NCBI GenBank assembly: GCA_016286575.1
Contig: JAEETB010000001.1
Location: forward strand, 1-64,000
Source: Prevotella sp.
Lineage (GTDB): Bacteria > Bacteroidota > Bacteroidia > Bacteroidales > Bacteroidaceae
DNA length: 64,000 bases
Direction: 5' to 3'
Shown here: piece by piece, positions 8,560 through 16,577 of the stretch
Position numbering within the stretch: the first letter of the stretch is position 1
How the letters are laid out: each line of letters starts with the position of its first letter
Notes under the pieces: model-generated
The model's input: the letters and a program-made list of their open reading frames with translations, nothing else
Databases searched by the model: none
What the model was told of the DNA's origin: nothing
Position numbers and translations under genes: made by a program

Positions 8560-11500
8560 CTATACATCATCATCTTTATTCACAATTCGTTCTGGGAGCG
8601 CACTTGATTTGTAGTTCCTCGCTTTGTCCAACTCTAATCTGTTACTTCTTGAATAAAATTTAGCCATACCAGCCAAATAGAGTAACTTGGTGTTGCCAGC
8701 ATCTTGTTCGGACATCACATCGAAACGCCACTTATACAAGAGCAAATCCAAAGTATTTCCAAAGTAGTAAGAGTTTCTGTCCGCTTCTGCCAAATATTTA
8801 CGCACGTTCTCAGCCCATTTATCCGGCTGCTCGCTAACTACGATACCTATGAGCAGGTGTTTCGCAATAGGATTTATAGGATTGTTAATCTTATCATATA
8901 TCAAATTGGCCAGTTTGGCTGAATAAATATCGTCTTTATACCATGACAGCATATTGAAAGGAATAGAGACAATGACATCCACCAAGCGTTCATCGTCTGA
9001 TATATTGCTGTCACTAAATGTTTCATCCAACTGAAGGCTGAAGCCATCATAACCAGCCACGCCATCACGAGCCAATGCAGGAGCCATAAGGTAGATGACT
9101 TTTACAACAGCAAGCCATGCCTTGGTTATGGAATCAAATAGTTCTTCTTTCAGTTCTGGACGAATATAGTCACTGTTGCGCATAGCTTTAGACGCTATAC
9201 CAATCATCTCCTGCAGATAGGAAACGGAGTAGTTCTTCATCACATGGTAAACATCCTGATGATATGGTCGCGACGGATTATAGTTTTTATCTTCCCATGC
9301 ATCCTTTATTCTGTCGGGAAGTTTTGACTTCTGGAGATTGTCCTCCAGCTGCTGAATCACATTTTCAATCTGCGCCTCGTTCCTCTTCATCTTAAGCCGC
9401 TGGAATGGATTGACATCTTCAGGGATTCCCACTTTCGACTCTACACTCTGAGTAATATTCTGTATGTCTTTTATCAGCAATTCAGCGGCATCGTTACGCG
9501 TACGGTCGCTACCAGTATAGAACTCCATGATCTCTGGATAGTGGGCATAGTTCTCTTTATCGAGGATGATCGATGCAAACTCCTGGGACTTGGTCATCCG
9601 CATTGCTGCAAAATAGTAAACCCAGAAAGCAAAACGAAAACTGAAGAGATGGGGTTCGTACTGACAGAGTATCTGGTTGTTCAGCAGGATATCAAACAAA
9701 TAACGATAGTCTAGCGTTATCTTCTGTGCATCGCAGAATTTCTTTGAAGCATCAAAGAATTCTTCATCGCTGAAATAGTAATGCTCCGTACGTATAATGT
9801 GTTCGCAGATATAACCAAGCACAAACTCACAGTCCTTTACATCAGGAAGAGATTTGTAATTAGGCACTGTCTCGTTATCGAAAATGATAGAGAGCAGGCG
9901 CTGAATCATGGCCGTACGGTTGACGGGGTTGTCGTCAAACGATTTGTTGAACACCTCCAATAGCGAGATACAACTCAACGGTGTACGATGCATATTGAAG
10001 TTGGTAATATCAGCATTCAGTCGTTTCAGCACCTTGTCGTTCTCATCAATCCGCATCTTCTGGTTGTAAACCTCTACCATTTTACGTACCTGAAAAGTCT
10101 GCAATGGTGCCATGAACAAATTGACAAACGAGAAATCCTGATTGGAGGTAAACTCTTTTTCTATAAGGCTTTTCTCCAACATCGAGCTCAACAGCATGAT
10201 GGGTATTTCAGGATACTTAGCCAAAGTGAACGTCAGGATTTCCTTTGAGTCTTTGTTCGACACATTCCAATTGTCGAATACTATCCATCGTACATCCTGT
10301 GGTTTCTTCTCAAAAGTAGCCAACTGATTTTCGAACAGTTTCTCCGGTTTTCCTTTCTTATACAGGGCACAATCTAAAAACAGACCAAACTTATTCTTTT
10401 CACGCCATAAGCGCAGCAGGAAATGCCAGGCAAACGAGGTCAAGCCATATTGGGCTGGCGTAACTATCTTAATACGTTTAGGTTCCTCATTAAGGATGTT
10501 GTCCTCAGAGAAAAGCTTTTCCTTCTTGAGAGTAAACGCTCGGTCAAAACGCTCCACGCTAAAATAGCGGTCCAACCATACCAGCGACTTGTCGCCATAG
10601 ACAGCCATCGAATCGTTGAGGCGTTCTTCAAAGAGGATAGTTACCTTATCCTTGATGGTTGCCTTTTGCTGTTCTATATTCACAATACCGTCTTCCTCTT
10701 CAGTAAAGCTCCCACCAGGGCGGAAAGCATTACGCTTGTCATTCCACTCACGATAGGTAATCTTCTTTACACCATCGGTATCCAGTTCAATGATGCTGTA
10801 GCCAAGGGTATCTTTCTTATCAGTGAACAGCTGGGGTGCCATACACCAGATGTAGGAATCCTTGCCATTATTGTTGCATAATAAATCCTGCTCGTGGCTA
10901 TGTCCGGTAAGAACCAGATCAAAATTCTGCTTAACTATCTTCTTCAACTCTGCAGATGCCCAGTTGGTATAGTAATCGAAAGGATGGTGCATCAAGAGTA
11001 TTTTTTTCTTCTTGTTATTGCTCACCCATTCGTAGAGTCTACGGGTATCTATGCACAAGCGTTTATCGTCTTTCTGAAGCAAGGGGTAGTTATCATCCTT
11101 CACGCCTGCAAACGAAGTAAGTGCAGAATTAAGACAATATACACTCCACTCGTCATTCAGTTCCACAGGATAGCCAATCAGGTTGAACCCATCACGCTCC
11201 AACCCGTGTATCATGTAGTCATTGTACTGAAGGAATTTGTGTAGGAGCAGGATTCCATTCTCTGAATTAACAAACGTGTTAAAAGAATCCTCCGTAAAGT
11301 TCTGGCTCACTACAGGGCCATATACAACTATATTCTCCTTTATCCACGCACGATGTGCGTCATGGTTCCCGGGGACACAGATGATATTCTTCTTTTTGAC
11401 CCCAGTAGCCATGATAGGCTTGATGAATTGTTTATAAAATGCTCGGTAGATATCCGGAGTGTCGGGATTCTTCACCAAATCACCTCCAAGGCACACAAAA

Positions 11501-11631
11501 ACCTCATGGTCGTTCATAAGCTCTTTCTGCTTCTTGAAGTCCTCCAAGAAAGCGTCCATCACTAATCCTTGGTTCTCAGCCTTGTCTTCCGAGAAATGAA
11601 TGTCTGATACAAAGAATATAGCTACCTTCAT
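8560..11631 (-). CDS. Metallophosphoesterase fused to STAND-like protein with degenerate P-loop
   Basis: Residues 1-260 are a calcineurin-like metallophosphoesterase with all motifs: SDIHFSED, GGDLVKN, GNHDAH, MHHPFD and GHSHEQD. Near residue 390, KIVTPAQYGLTSFAWHFLLRL sits where a STAND ATPase has Walker A, but GK(S/T) is replaced by GLT. VRWIVFDNWN then resembles a Walker B strand. The remaining 500 residues are helical and have no recognised repeat. STAND proteins sense invaders and trigger a fused effector. Here the effector would be the phosphoesterase, acting on a nucleotide or nucleic acid. The ATG at 11631 has a strong Shine-Dalgarno (GGAGGGGAAATT). It follows the 500-residue gene after 16 bases, so the two probably form one operon. 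Loss of the P-loop lysine is the odd feature. Confidence 0.7.
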   Translation of the reverse strand: MKVAIFFVSDIHFSEDKAENQGLVMDAFLEDFKKQKELMNDHEVFVCLGGDLVKNPDTPDIYRAFYKQFIKPIMATGVKKKNIICVPGNHDAHRAWIKENIVVYGPVVSQNFTEDSFNTFVNSENGILLLHKFLQYNDYMIHGLERDGFNLIGYPVELNDEWSVYCLNSALTSFAGVKDDNYPLLQKDDKRLCIDTRRLYEWVSNNKKKKILLMHHPFDYYTNWASAELKKIVKQNFDLVLTGHSHEQDLLCNNNGKDSYIWCMAPQLFTDKKDTLGYSIIELDTDGVKKITYREWNDKRNAFRPGGSFTEEEDGIVNIEQQKATIKDKVTILFEERLNDSMAVYGDKSLVWLDRYFSVERFDRAFTLKKEKLFSEDNILNEEPKRIKIVTPAQYGLTSFAWHFLLRLWREKNKFGLFLDCALYKKGKPEKLFENQLATFEKKPQDVRWIVFDNWNVSNKDSKEILTFTLAKYPEIPIMLLSSMLEKSLIEKEFTSNQDFSFVNLFMAPLQTFQVRKMVEVYNQKMRIDENDKVLKRLNADITNFNMHRTPLSCISLLEVFNKSFDDNPVNRTAMIQRLLSIIFDNETVPNYKSLPDVKDCEFVLGYICEHIIRTEHYYFSDEEFFDASKKFCDAQKITLDYRYLFDILLNNQILCQYEPHLFSFRFAFWVYYFAAMRMTKSQEFASIILDKENYAHYPEIMEFYTGSDRTRNDAAELLIKDIQNITQSVESKVGIPEDVNPFQRLKMKRNEAQIENVIQQLEDNLQKSKLPDRIKDAWEDKNYNPSRPYHQDVYHVMKNYSVSYLQEMIGIASKAMRNSDYIRPELKEELFDSITKAWLAVVKVIYLMAPALARDGVAGYDGFSLQLDETFSDSNISDDERLVDVIVSIPFNMLSWYKDDIYSAKLANLIYDKINNPINPIAKHLLIGIVVSEQPDKWAENVRKYLAEADRNSYYFGNTLDLLLYKWRFDVMSEQDAGNTKLLYLAGMAKFYSRSNRLELDKARNYKSSALPERIVNKDDDV

Positions 11632-11647
11632 AATTTCCCCTCCTTAA

Positions 11648-13150
11648 TTATGCTTGTTTATACTTATTCTCTACAGCCTCTACCAGTTTGATGGCATATT
11701 TCCAGTTGTCATCGGTCTTATACTCGGTCTTCCCCCAATAGTCAACGATGGTCTGACCGGTGGTAATATCAGCCATGATATCCTCGCCCTTCAGACAATT
11801 ATATATCTCGTTACCAAATTTCGTCTTCTTTACGAAAGGATTTATCGCATCAGCAGCTACACGTAGCAACTGTACATAGGGCTTCAATTTAATTTTGTCA
11901 CGATCTTTCTCAAAAAGTTTTAGCAACTGATCCTGACCCTGACCGTAGTCAGCCCTCAACTCTGCTGAGAACAGACGTTCGAAGAAAGCATCCAACTCAC
12001 CCACCTTATGCCCGTGGGCTATCAGCGGTGTAAGTTTGCTATTGTATTTCTTTACGAGATTCAACACTCCATCTACCCTCTCCTGCACTTTTGTCCCATG
12101 ACGAGAGCCATTGAAGCGGCTCTCAAGTATAGGATCAAAATAATCCTTCATTGCGTCCATTAAGGCGAAGAGTGCTTGCAAGTTCATTTCCTGCTCTTCA
12201 GTGAGGTACACATCTTTACGAATCAGATAGTTCGAAACCTTATCTTCATCTAGCACCGGAAAACTGTTTTCACCATCCAGTCTTATAAAATACAGGAACA
12301 TGGCAAACAATTCATCGTCTGCCATGGGTTTGGCATTTGCTGGTATCTGGTCTTCTGATGGATTGGTTTCTTCTTGACTAAACAACGTACGCAGTTTACC
12401 CAGCAGTTCCTCTTGATCGTTTTTTGCGAGTTTCAGTTGCGAGAGTTCCCCTTTGGCGGTTAATTCTAGCAATCGCTGTTTAAGATAACAGAACTGTCCT
12501 TTTACGGTCTTGCTATCTGGCATACAGCAGAAATACTTGTAGTTTGTCAGCTCTGTCTGCACTTGCGCCTTCTTCGTTGAATCCTCCAAATAAAGCCGCA
12601 GGGCTTCTTTGCGTTTTTCTTCTGGCCAGTCCACTGGCATTATAGCCAACTTCAGCAGATGCTCATACACCTTTTGTAACGCCATACGGAAGGCATCCAC
12701 CATGTCCGAAGACTTCATTTTCAAGATAGCCCTGAAAGGCTCCAGTATCTCCTCATCAGGCAATGGCATAGAGCCTTCCGCACTGTCATCCGGAAGTTTA
12801 TCCAAGTGATAACCGAAAAGCTGATTCACAATAATGGTAAGGCGTTTAGCCCTACCTTCCGCAAAGAAGTTCTTATCTTCTACTTGGTATTCTACCCCAC
12901 CAAGCTGTTCTATCCACTGCTGTATCTCCTTCAGCCAGTTGTCAAACTGGAAGCGAACAAAGAAACGGATATCCATATCCGCCTGCATACGATAGTAACG
13001 CGACGACAAACCGCGGGCTATGTTGTAGGCCTCCAAAGCAAACAAGAACATATCGCTCCGATGGCGAAAGATGGGCATATTGCCACTCGCCATCATAAAC
13101 TGCAAGTGCTCAAGTCTGGCTGTTATCAATTTTGTCTGGTCTTCTTTCAT
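11648..13150 (-). CDS. Unknown 500-residue partner of the metallophosphoesterase protein
   Basis: I do not recognise this family. The protein appears soluble, with no signal peptide or membrane segment, and is mostly helical with long charged stretches. Examples are FVRFQFDNWLKEIQQWIEQLG near residue 70 and DAFFERLFSAELRADYGQGQ near 400. No nuclease, ATPase or protease motif is evident. It is the first gene of the operon and its stop lies 16 bases before the phosphoesterase start, so the two proteins probably act together. It could be a sensor, an adaptor or an inhibitor that holds the phosphoesterase off. It is flanked on the other side by a divergent M15 peptidase gene. Confidence 0.55.
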   Translation of the reverse strand: MKEDQTKLITARLEHLQFMMASGNMPIFRHRSDMFLFALEAYNIARGLSSRYYRMQADMDIRFFVRFQFDNWLKEIQQWIEQLGGVEYQVEDKNFFAEGRAKRLTIIVNQLFGYHLDKLPDDSAEGSMPLPDEEILEPFRAILKMKSSDMVDAFRMALQKVYEHLLKLAIMPVDWPEEKRKEALRLYLEDSTKKAQVQTELTNYKYFCCMPDSKTVKGQFCYLKQRLLELTAKGELSQLKLAKNDQEELLGKLRTLFSQEETNPSEDQIPANAKPMADDELFAMFLYFIRLDGENSFPVLDEDKVSNYLIRKDVYLTEEQEMNLQALFALMDAMKDYFDPILESRFNGSRHGTKVQERVDGVLNLVKKYNSKLTPLIAHGHKVGELDAFFERLFSAELRADYGQGQDQLLKLFEKDRDKIKLKPYVQLLRVAADAINPFVKKTKFGNEIYNCLKGEDIMADITTGQTIVDYWGKTEYKTDDNWKYAIKLVEAVENKYKQA

Positions 13151-13274
13151 ACAAGTTATCTTGAGGTCATCGTAGACTGGCAGTCTACAGATATCGTAAA
13201 TTACTGATTATCAATACTTATATAATAGATTGTTAAGAGACGTAAATAGATTGGGAAGACGGGCAATCCCTTAT

Positions 13275-13282
13275 TTCCTTTG
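13275..13282 (+). promoter_or_regulatory. Possible -7 box for the M15 peptidase mini-locus
   Basis: TTCCTTTG departs from TAnnTTTG at one base and lies about 100 bases before the ATG at 13382, in the divergent gap 13151-13357. No clear -33 element was found. Confidence 0.3.
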
Positions 13283-13381
13283 CAACCAGAATCCGACGAA
13301 AACCGCATCCCGGGTAGCAGTTGACAGAGGATTTCACTGAGATAAATAACAAAAAGTATGACAATTAAAAAATGTACGTGT

Positions 13382-13891
13382 ATGAACAGTAACAATTCAT
13401 TATCACCGCATTTCGAGCTCCGCGAATTTGTCGTCAGTCAGACGGCTCTCGATCATGGGCTTGACAACACGCCTCCCGCTGAGGCGGTAGAGAACCTTCG
13501 CGCTCTCTGCGTTCACACACTGGAACCGCTTCGTGAGGCCCTGGGCTTGCCCATCATCATCACCAGCGGCTACCGTTGCAAGAAACTCAACCACCTTCTG
13601 GTGAACCACTCCACGAAGAGCCAGCACATGAACGGCGAAGCAGCGGACTTCTATGTGGGCTGGAACGGTCCCGAAAATGAGAAACCCTCACGCTGGGAAC
13701 TCCTCATCAAGGCCTTCCGCCAGATCATTACGGATGACAGCATTGCTTTCGATCAGTGTATCATCTATCCCTCTTTCATCCACGTGAGCTACGTGCGTTC
13801 CGGTCACAAGAACCGCAGCAAACTCACTCGCGGTTTCGGTAATGGCAAGTATGCCGCCCTGACCCGTGCACAAGCTTTAGCGCTGGAATAA
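13382..13891 (+). CDS. M15-type peptidase (Peptidase_M15_3, D-Ala-D-Ala carboxypeptidase-like)
   Basis: The protein begins MNSNNSLSPHFELREFVVSQ and carries IIITSGYRCKKLNHLL, SQHMNGEAADFYV and FDQCIIYPSFIHVSYV. This is the typical M15_3 pattern with zinc ligands in SxHxxGxAxD and the HVSY histidine. Such enzymes cut peptidoglycan cross-links and are common as phage endolysins and in small Bacteroidales loci. The ATG at 13382 fits the family start. An in-frame ATG at 13358 would add eight residues. There is no signal peptide, so export would need a helper such as the small membrane protein encoded at 14.7 kb. It is followed by palindromic repeat copy B. Confidence 0.8.
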   Translation: MNSNNSLSPHFELREFVVSQTALDHGLDNTPPAEAVENLRALCVHTLEPLREALGLPIIITSGYRCKKLNHLLVNHSTKSQHMNGEAADFYVGWNGPENEKPSRWELLIKAFRQIITDDSIAFDQCIIYPSFIHVSYVRSGHKNRSKLTRGFGNGKYAALTRAQALALE

Positions 13892-13895
13892 TTTT

Positions 13896-13940
13896 CCGCT
13901 CGACCCGAAGGGGCGCTTGCTACCAACGGGAAGCAAGAAT
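13896..13940. repeat. Bipartite palindromic element, copy B (intergenic)
   Basis: It reads CCGCTCGACCCGAAGGGGCG, then a second half ending GGGAAGCAAGAAT. Hairpin 1 pairs CCC with GGG around GAA. It is 45 bases long, lies between the M15 gene and the next gene, and is followed by AT-rich direct repeats (TTCAATTTTCAAT). It differs from copy C by one base. Confidence 0.8.
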
Positions 13941-13984
13941 CTTCAATTTTCAATATTTAATTTTCAATTAAACATTTAGAATTT

Positions 13985-14686
13985 ATGGCACAGATTAAAC
14001 AAGTCGGCATTGGCCGCAAATCAACCGGTACCATCGACGGTATCACCTATTATGTTCGTGGTGGCGTTACCTACGCCCGTAGTACTCCTAACATGCCCGC
14101 CAGTGTTTACAACACCCCTGAGGCAAAGCTGCGTCAGGCCATCTTTAAGATGATCCAGATGCACCTGAAGCACCACCTGCGTACCATCAAGCAGACCTTC
14201 ACGCCCAAGGGCAATGGTAGTGCATCCAACCGCTACTACAGCCTCAACAGTAAGGGCCTTTCTGCCGCACTAACTCCTCTGGCTGAGCTCTATCTGGAAG
14301 GTCAGGATGTCACAATCACCGATGTAGAGGCCGCCATCAGCGCCTACGCTGCTGAGCATCCCACCTCTATTAAGATTGCCTCCAAGAGCGGCTACGCAGA
14401 GGTCTACCTCACAGGCGATTGGCCCGACACTATCACGCTCAACGCCCTTGCAGGCGACAGCACCGTCATCATCATCGTGAATGAGAATGGTGTCCAGACC
14501 ACCATCAACGCGGATGGTACGGTAACTACCGAGACCTATAGCGGCAACTCAGGTGGCGGTTCAGACTCTGGTAACGGTTCGAACTCTGGCTCCGGCAGCG
14601 ATTCAGGCTCAGGAGACTCAGGTTCAGGAGACTCAGGTTCCAGCGGTGATGACTCTGGCGGCGGCGGCTTCGACACCGGTAATTAA
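13985..14686 (+). CDS. Conserved hypothetical protein with Gly/Ser-rich acidic tail
   Basis: Residues 1-75 (MAQIKQVGIGRKSTGTIDG...) are basic and include HLKHHLRTIKQTFTPKG, which could bind nucleic acid. Residues 80-185 form a compact region with a beta-rich second half (AEVYLTGDWPDTITLNAL). From about residue 186 on the tail is almost only G, S, D and N. I believe the first part is a recurring Bacteroidales hypothetical found beside smalltalk proteins and amidases or peptidases, but I cannot name a family. There is no signal peptide. It lies between the M15 peptidase and the smalltalk-like gene, in the same direction. Confidence 0.6.
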   Translation: MAQIKQVGIGRKSTGTIDGITYYVRGGVTYARSTPNMPASVYNTPEAKLRQAIFKMIQMHLKHHLRTIKQTFTPKGNGSASNRYYSLNSKGLSAALTPLAELYLEGQDVTITDVEAAISAYAAEHPTSIKIASKSGYAEVYLTGDWPDTITLNALAGDSTVIIIVNENGVQTTINADGTVTTETYSGNSGGGSDSGNGSNSGSGSDSGSGDSGSGDSGSSGDDSGGGGFDTGN

Positions 14687-14732
14687 TCCTCCCTCTCAAC
14701 AGTATGATGGTATCATTTAAACTTATAAAGCA

Positions 14733-14915
14733 ATGAAGATCAAACTATCACAAGATCAGATTGACAGCATCCTGGAAGATCCCCAGAAGGCCCAGGAAGC
14801 TGGTGTGAAGACCTCCGACCCTTGGTGGGTTATAGTGCTGAAGGTAATAGCCTACATCATCGGTCTCCTCCTTGGAGGTACACTGACCACTTCATGTGTT
14901 TCACACTTGATGTAA
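14733..14915 (+). CDS. Smalltalk-like small membrane protein
   Basis: The protein has 60 residues. A charged N-terminus (MKIKLSQDQIDSILEDPQKA) is followed by one hydrophobic segment (WWVIVLKVIAYIIGLLLGG) and the end TLTTSCVSHLM. The hydrophobic segment followed by a TSC motif is typical of Bacteroidales smalltalk proteins, which lie beside HU-like and amidase genes. This one is longer than usual at the N-terminus. Position next to a peptidoglycan peptidase without signal peptide would suit a holin-like or anchoring role, but that is inference. Confidence 0.6.
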   Translation: MKIKLSQDQIDSILEDPQKAQEAGVKTSDPWWVIVLKVIAYIIGLLLGGTLTTSCVSHLM

Positions 14916-14923
14916 CTCTCGCC

Positions 14924-14954
14924 AGCCCTTCCGCCCCTTGCGGAGCGGAGGGCT
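14924..14954 (+). terminator. Hairpin after the smalltalk-like gene
   Basis: AGCCCTTCCGC pairs imperfectly with GCGGAGCGGAGGGCT, starting 9 bases after the stop. The following TTCCCCTTT is a weak T-tract. It is probably an intrinsic terminator of modest strength. Confidence 0.5.
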
Positions 14955-14969
14955 TCCCCTTTCAATTTT

Positions 14970-15014
14970 CCGCTCGACCCGAAGGGGCGCTTGCTACCAA
15001 CGGGACGCAAGAAT
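14970..15014. repeat. Bipartite palindromic element, copy C (intergenic)
   Basis: Same sequence as copy B except GGGACGCAAG for GGGAAGCAAG, which restores a longer pairing in hairpin 2. Both copies lie in gaps of the same mini-locus and both are followed by TTTTCAAT. Confidence 0.8.
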
Positions 15015-15037
15015 TTTCAATAAAAAAAGGTTATGCT

Positions 15038-15325
15038 ATGCGCAATATTAAGTATTTTTTCGTCAATGAAACGTCATCTCCATCCCCTACTCCTGATGCT
15101 CTTGGCAGCATCGTTTCTGACTTCCGATACAGCCACATCATCGATGCAGCAGGCCTCTCGCGAGCAGAACTCCTCCAACTTCTATCACTCGCCCGTCGCC
15201 ACTATCCAGAAGCCAAGATCCTCAGTCTCTCAGAAATCAACGGTCGGAGTATCCGTCCTAGCGATTCCATGAACCAACTCAGGAAAGAGCTGAGCGACCT
15301 GACGCCACTTCCCCAGAATCTATAA
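15038..15325 (+). CDS. Hypothetical 95-residue protein
   Basis: The frame reads MRNIKYFFVNETSS, then DFRYSHIIDAAGLSRAELLQLLSLARRHYPEAKI and ends in DLTPLPQNL. The middle is amphipathic and helical. I do not recognise it. The ATG at 15038 follows the sequence AAAAAAGG. A competing frame from 15033 (MLCAILSIF...) is less protein-like in its second half. A clear terminator lies 6 bases after the stop, which supports this as the last gene of the mini-locus. The long ORF-track version from 14822 begins inside the smalltalk gene and is artefactual. Confidence 0.55.
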   Translation: MRNIKYFFVNETSSPSPTPDALGSIVSDFRYSHIIDAAGLSRAELLQLLSLARRHYPEAKILSLSEINGRSIRPSDSMNQLRKELSDLTPLPQNL

Positions 15326-15330
15326 CAGAT

Positions 15331-15355
15331 GCCTCGTCCACCAAGCGAGGCTTTT
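15331..15355 (+). terminator. Rho-independent terminator
   Basis: GCCTCG and CGAGGC form a perfect stem around a 9-base loop, followed by TTTT. It is placed directly after the 95-residue gene and touches the 16-bp direct repeat. Confidence 0.7.
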
Positions 15356-15370
15356 CCCACTCCTCAGGGT
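15355..15370. repeat. 16-bp direct repeat, left copy
   Basis: TCCCACTCCTCAGGGT, identical to 16255-16270. The two copies bracket a single gene (15376-16152) and lie 900 bases apart, in the same orientation. Confidence 0.7.
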
Positions 15371-15375
15371 TATCT

Positions 15376-16152
15376 CTAAATTGAATTAATCTCTACCCAA
15401 GCTGGCGACTCTTCTTTTTTGCTCCACAACACATAATCGAGTTGGCGATTGACAAGTGCCTGCAGCAGTTCCTTATGTACGGTTTTCTCCAAGTCGTTCA
15501 CAATGAGCAAACCACGGATATCCTTATCAGATACAAGTCTACGATAGTCTTTTACTTCTTCCATGCCTAGAATAAAGGCGGCCAAGTTATTCTTATCAAG
15601 GTTGCCTACAGCCTGCACTAAGAATTCAGTATTCGGACGAGACACAACATAATCGAAAGTAAAGTCAATGCCCGAACGTCCTTTAATTTGCATTTGAGGC
15701 ACAGCATTTACTCTCTTATCCATCATTAACATCTTTACATTCTTCTGAAAGATGCTACTTCCTTGAGAAGTCATATCATTAATAGCAAACATTGCCATCA
15801 GCAAGCTATATTTACCCTGCTCAAACTTTTCTTTCTCCACCTTCACATCCAAAACACCATCATCACTTATATTCACTCTGAATTTCGAGAGTATCACCTC
15901 CAAAAGATGTTTCTGTTCTGGTTCATTCATGTCAAGACCAGTCGTTTCGGCATTCCATATAGTCTGTCCATCATCCGACAAACAAATAGAATCCATATCT
16001 TCCTTAATATACAATTCGAGCAGATCATTATAGAGTCCTAAAAATGGCGTGGGCATAGAAGTCCATCCTGTTTTAGAATCATAAATTGGTGCTGGCTTAG
16101 CATGAAGCCATCTCGAGTAATCATTTATCATACTGTCTGACAAGACCATCAT
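15376..16152 (-). CDS. DUF1828/DUF1829 family protein
   Basis: The 258-residue protein has the usual two-part layout. The N-terminal DUF1828 half shows GWTSMPTPFLGLYNDLLELYI and SICLSDDGQTIWN. The C-terminal DUF1829 half shows KGRSGIDFTFDYVVSRP and NRQLDYVLWSKKEE. The function of the family is not established. Members occur in mobile and defence regions. The gene faces the terminator of the preceding mini-locus and sits alone between two copies of a 16-bp direct repeat, like a one-gene cassette. Two adjacent ATG codons (16152, 16149) are possible starts. Confidence 0.75.
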   Translation of the reverse strand: MMVLSDSMINDYSRWLHAKPAPIYDSKTGWTSMPTPFLGLYNDLLELYIKEDMDSICLSDDGQTIWNAETTGLDMNEPEQKHLLEVILSKFRVNISDDGVLDVKVEKEKFEQGKYSLLMAMFAINDMTSQGSSIFQKNVKMLMMDKRVNAVPQMQIKGRSGIDFTFDYVVSRPNTEFLVQAVGNLDKNNLAAFILGMEEVKDYRRLVSDKDIRGLLIVNDLEKTVHKELLQALVNRQLDYVLWSKKEESPAWVEINSI

Positions 16153-16254
16153 TACTTACATCCCTAAGATGAAAAGACATCTTAACCCCCACCTTATCAC
16201 TATGAAAGACATCAAGCACATATATATTAAATCAGTTGAAACAGAGCATGTGCG

Positions 16255-16270
16255 TCCCACTCCTCAGGGT
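16255..16270. repeat. 16-bp direct repeat, right copy
   Basis: Perfect second copy of TCCCACTCCTCAGGGT, followed by CACCCCGCC. The stretch 16153-16577 otherwise holds the upstream regions of the two divergent genes and no further gene. Confidence 0.7.
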
Positions 16271-16527
16271 CACCCCGCCAACTAGCAGGGAGCACACTGA
16301 ACACGATATGATTGCCACACACTTCATAGATGATTGACATCCAAATGCATCATGATTTGCAGTAATCGAGGCCAAAGATACAAATAATCCACGAAGATTC
16401 CAAATAAAACGGCAAAAAACTCACAAATGATACTTAAGCATGGGTCAGAAGGCTATTCACACAAGCCCACATTAGCAATGAAACAAAGAAAAAGTTAATT
16501 TCTTACATTACTATCGTAGAAATTTAT

Positions 16528-16535
16528 TATCTTTG
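16528..16535 (+). promoter_or_regulatory. -7 box for the nuclease/STAND gene
   Basis: TATCTTTG matches TAnnTTTG exactly, 42 bases before the ATG at 16578. TTAATTT about 28 bases upstream may be a weak -33 element. Confidence 0.6.
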
Positions 16536-16577
16536 TAACCTAAATCCCACAATGGAAAACTTTTAAAAAATACGTTT

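Noticed and set aside
15033-15272. 79-residue plus-strand ORF as an alternative to the 95-residue gene
   Set aside because: Its second half is low in ordered sequence, and the other frame ends directly before a perfect terminator.
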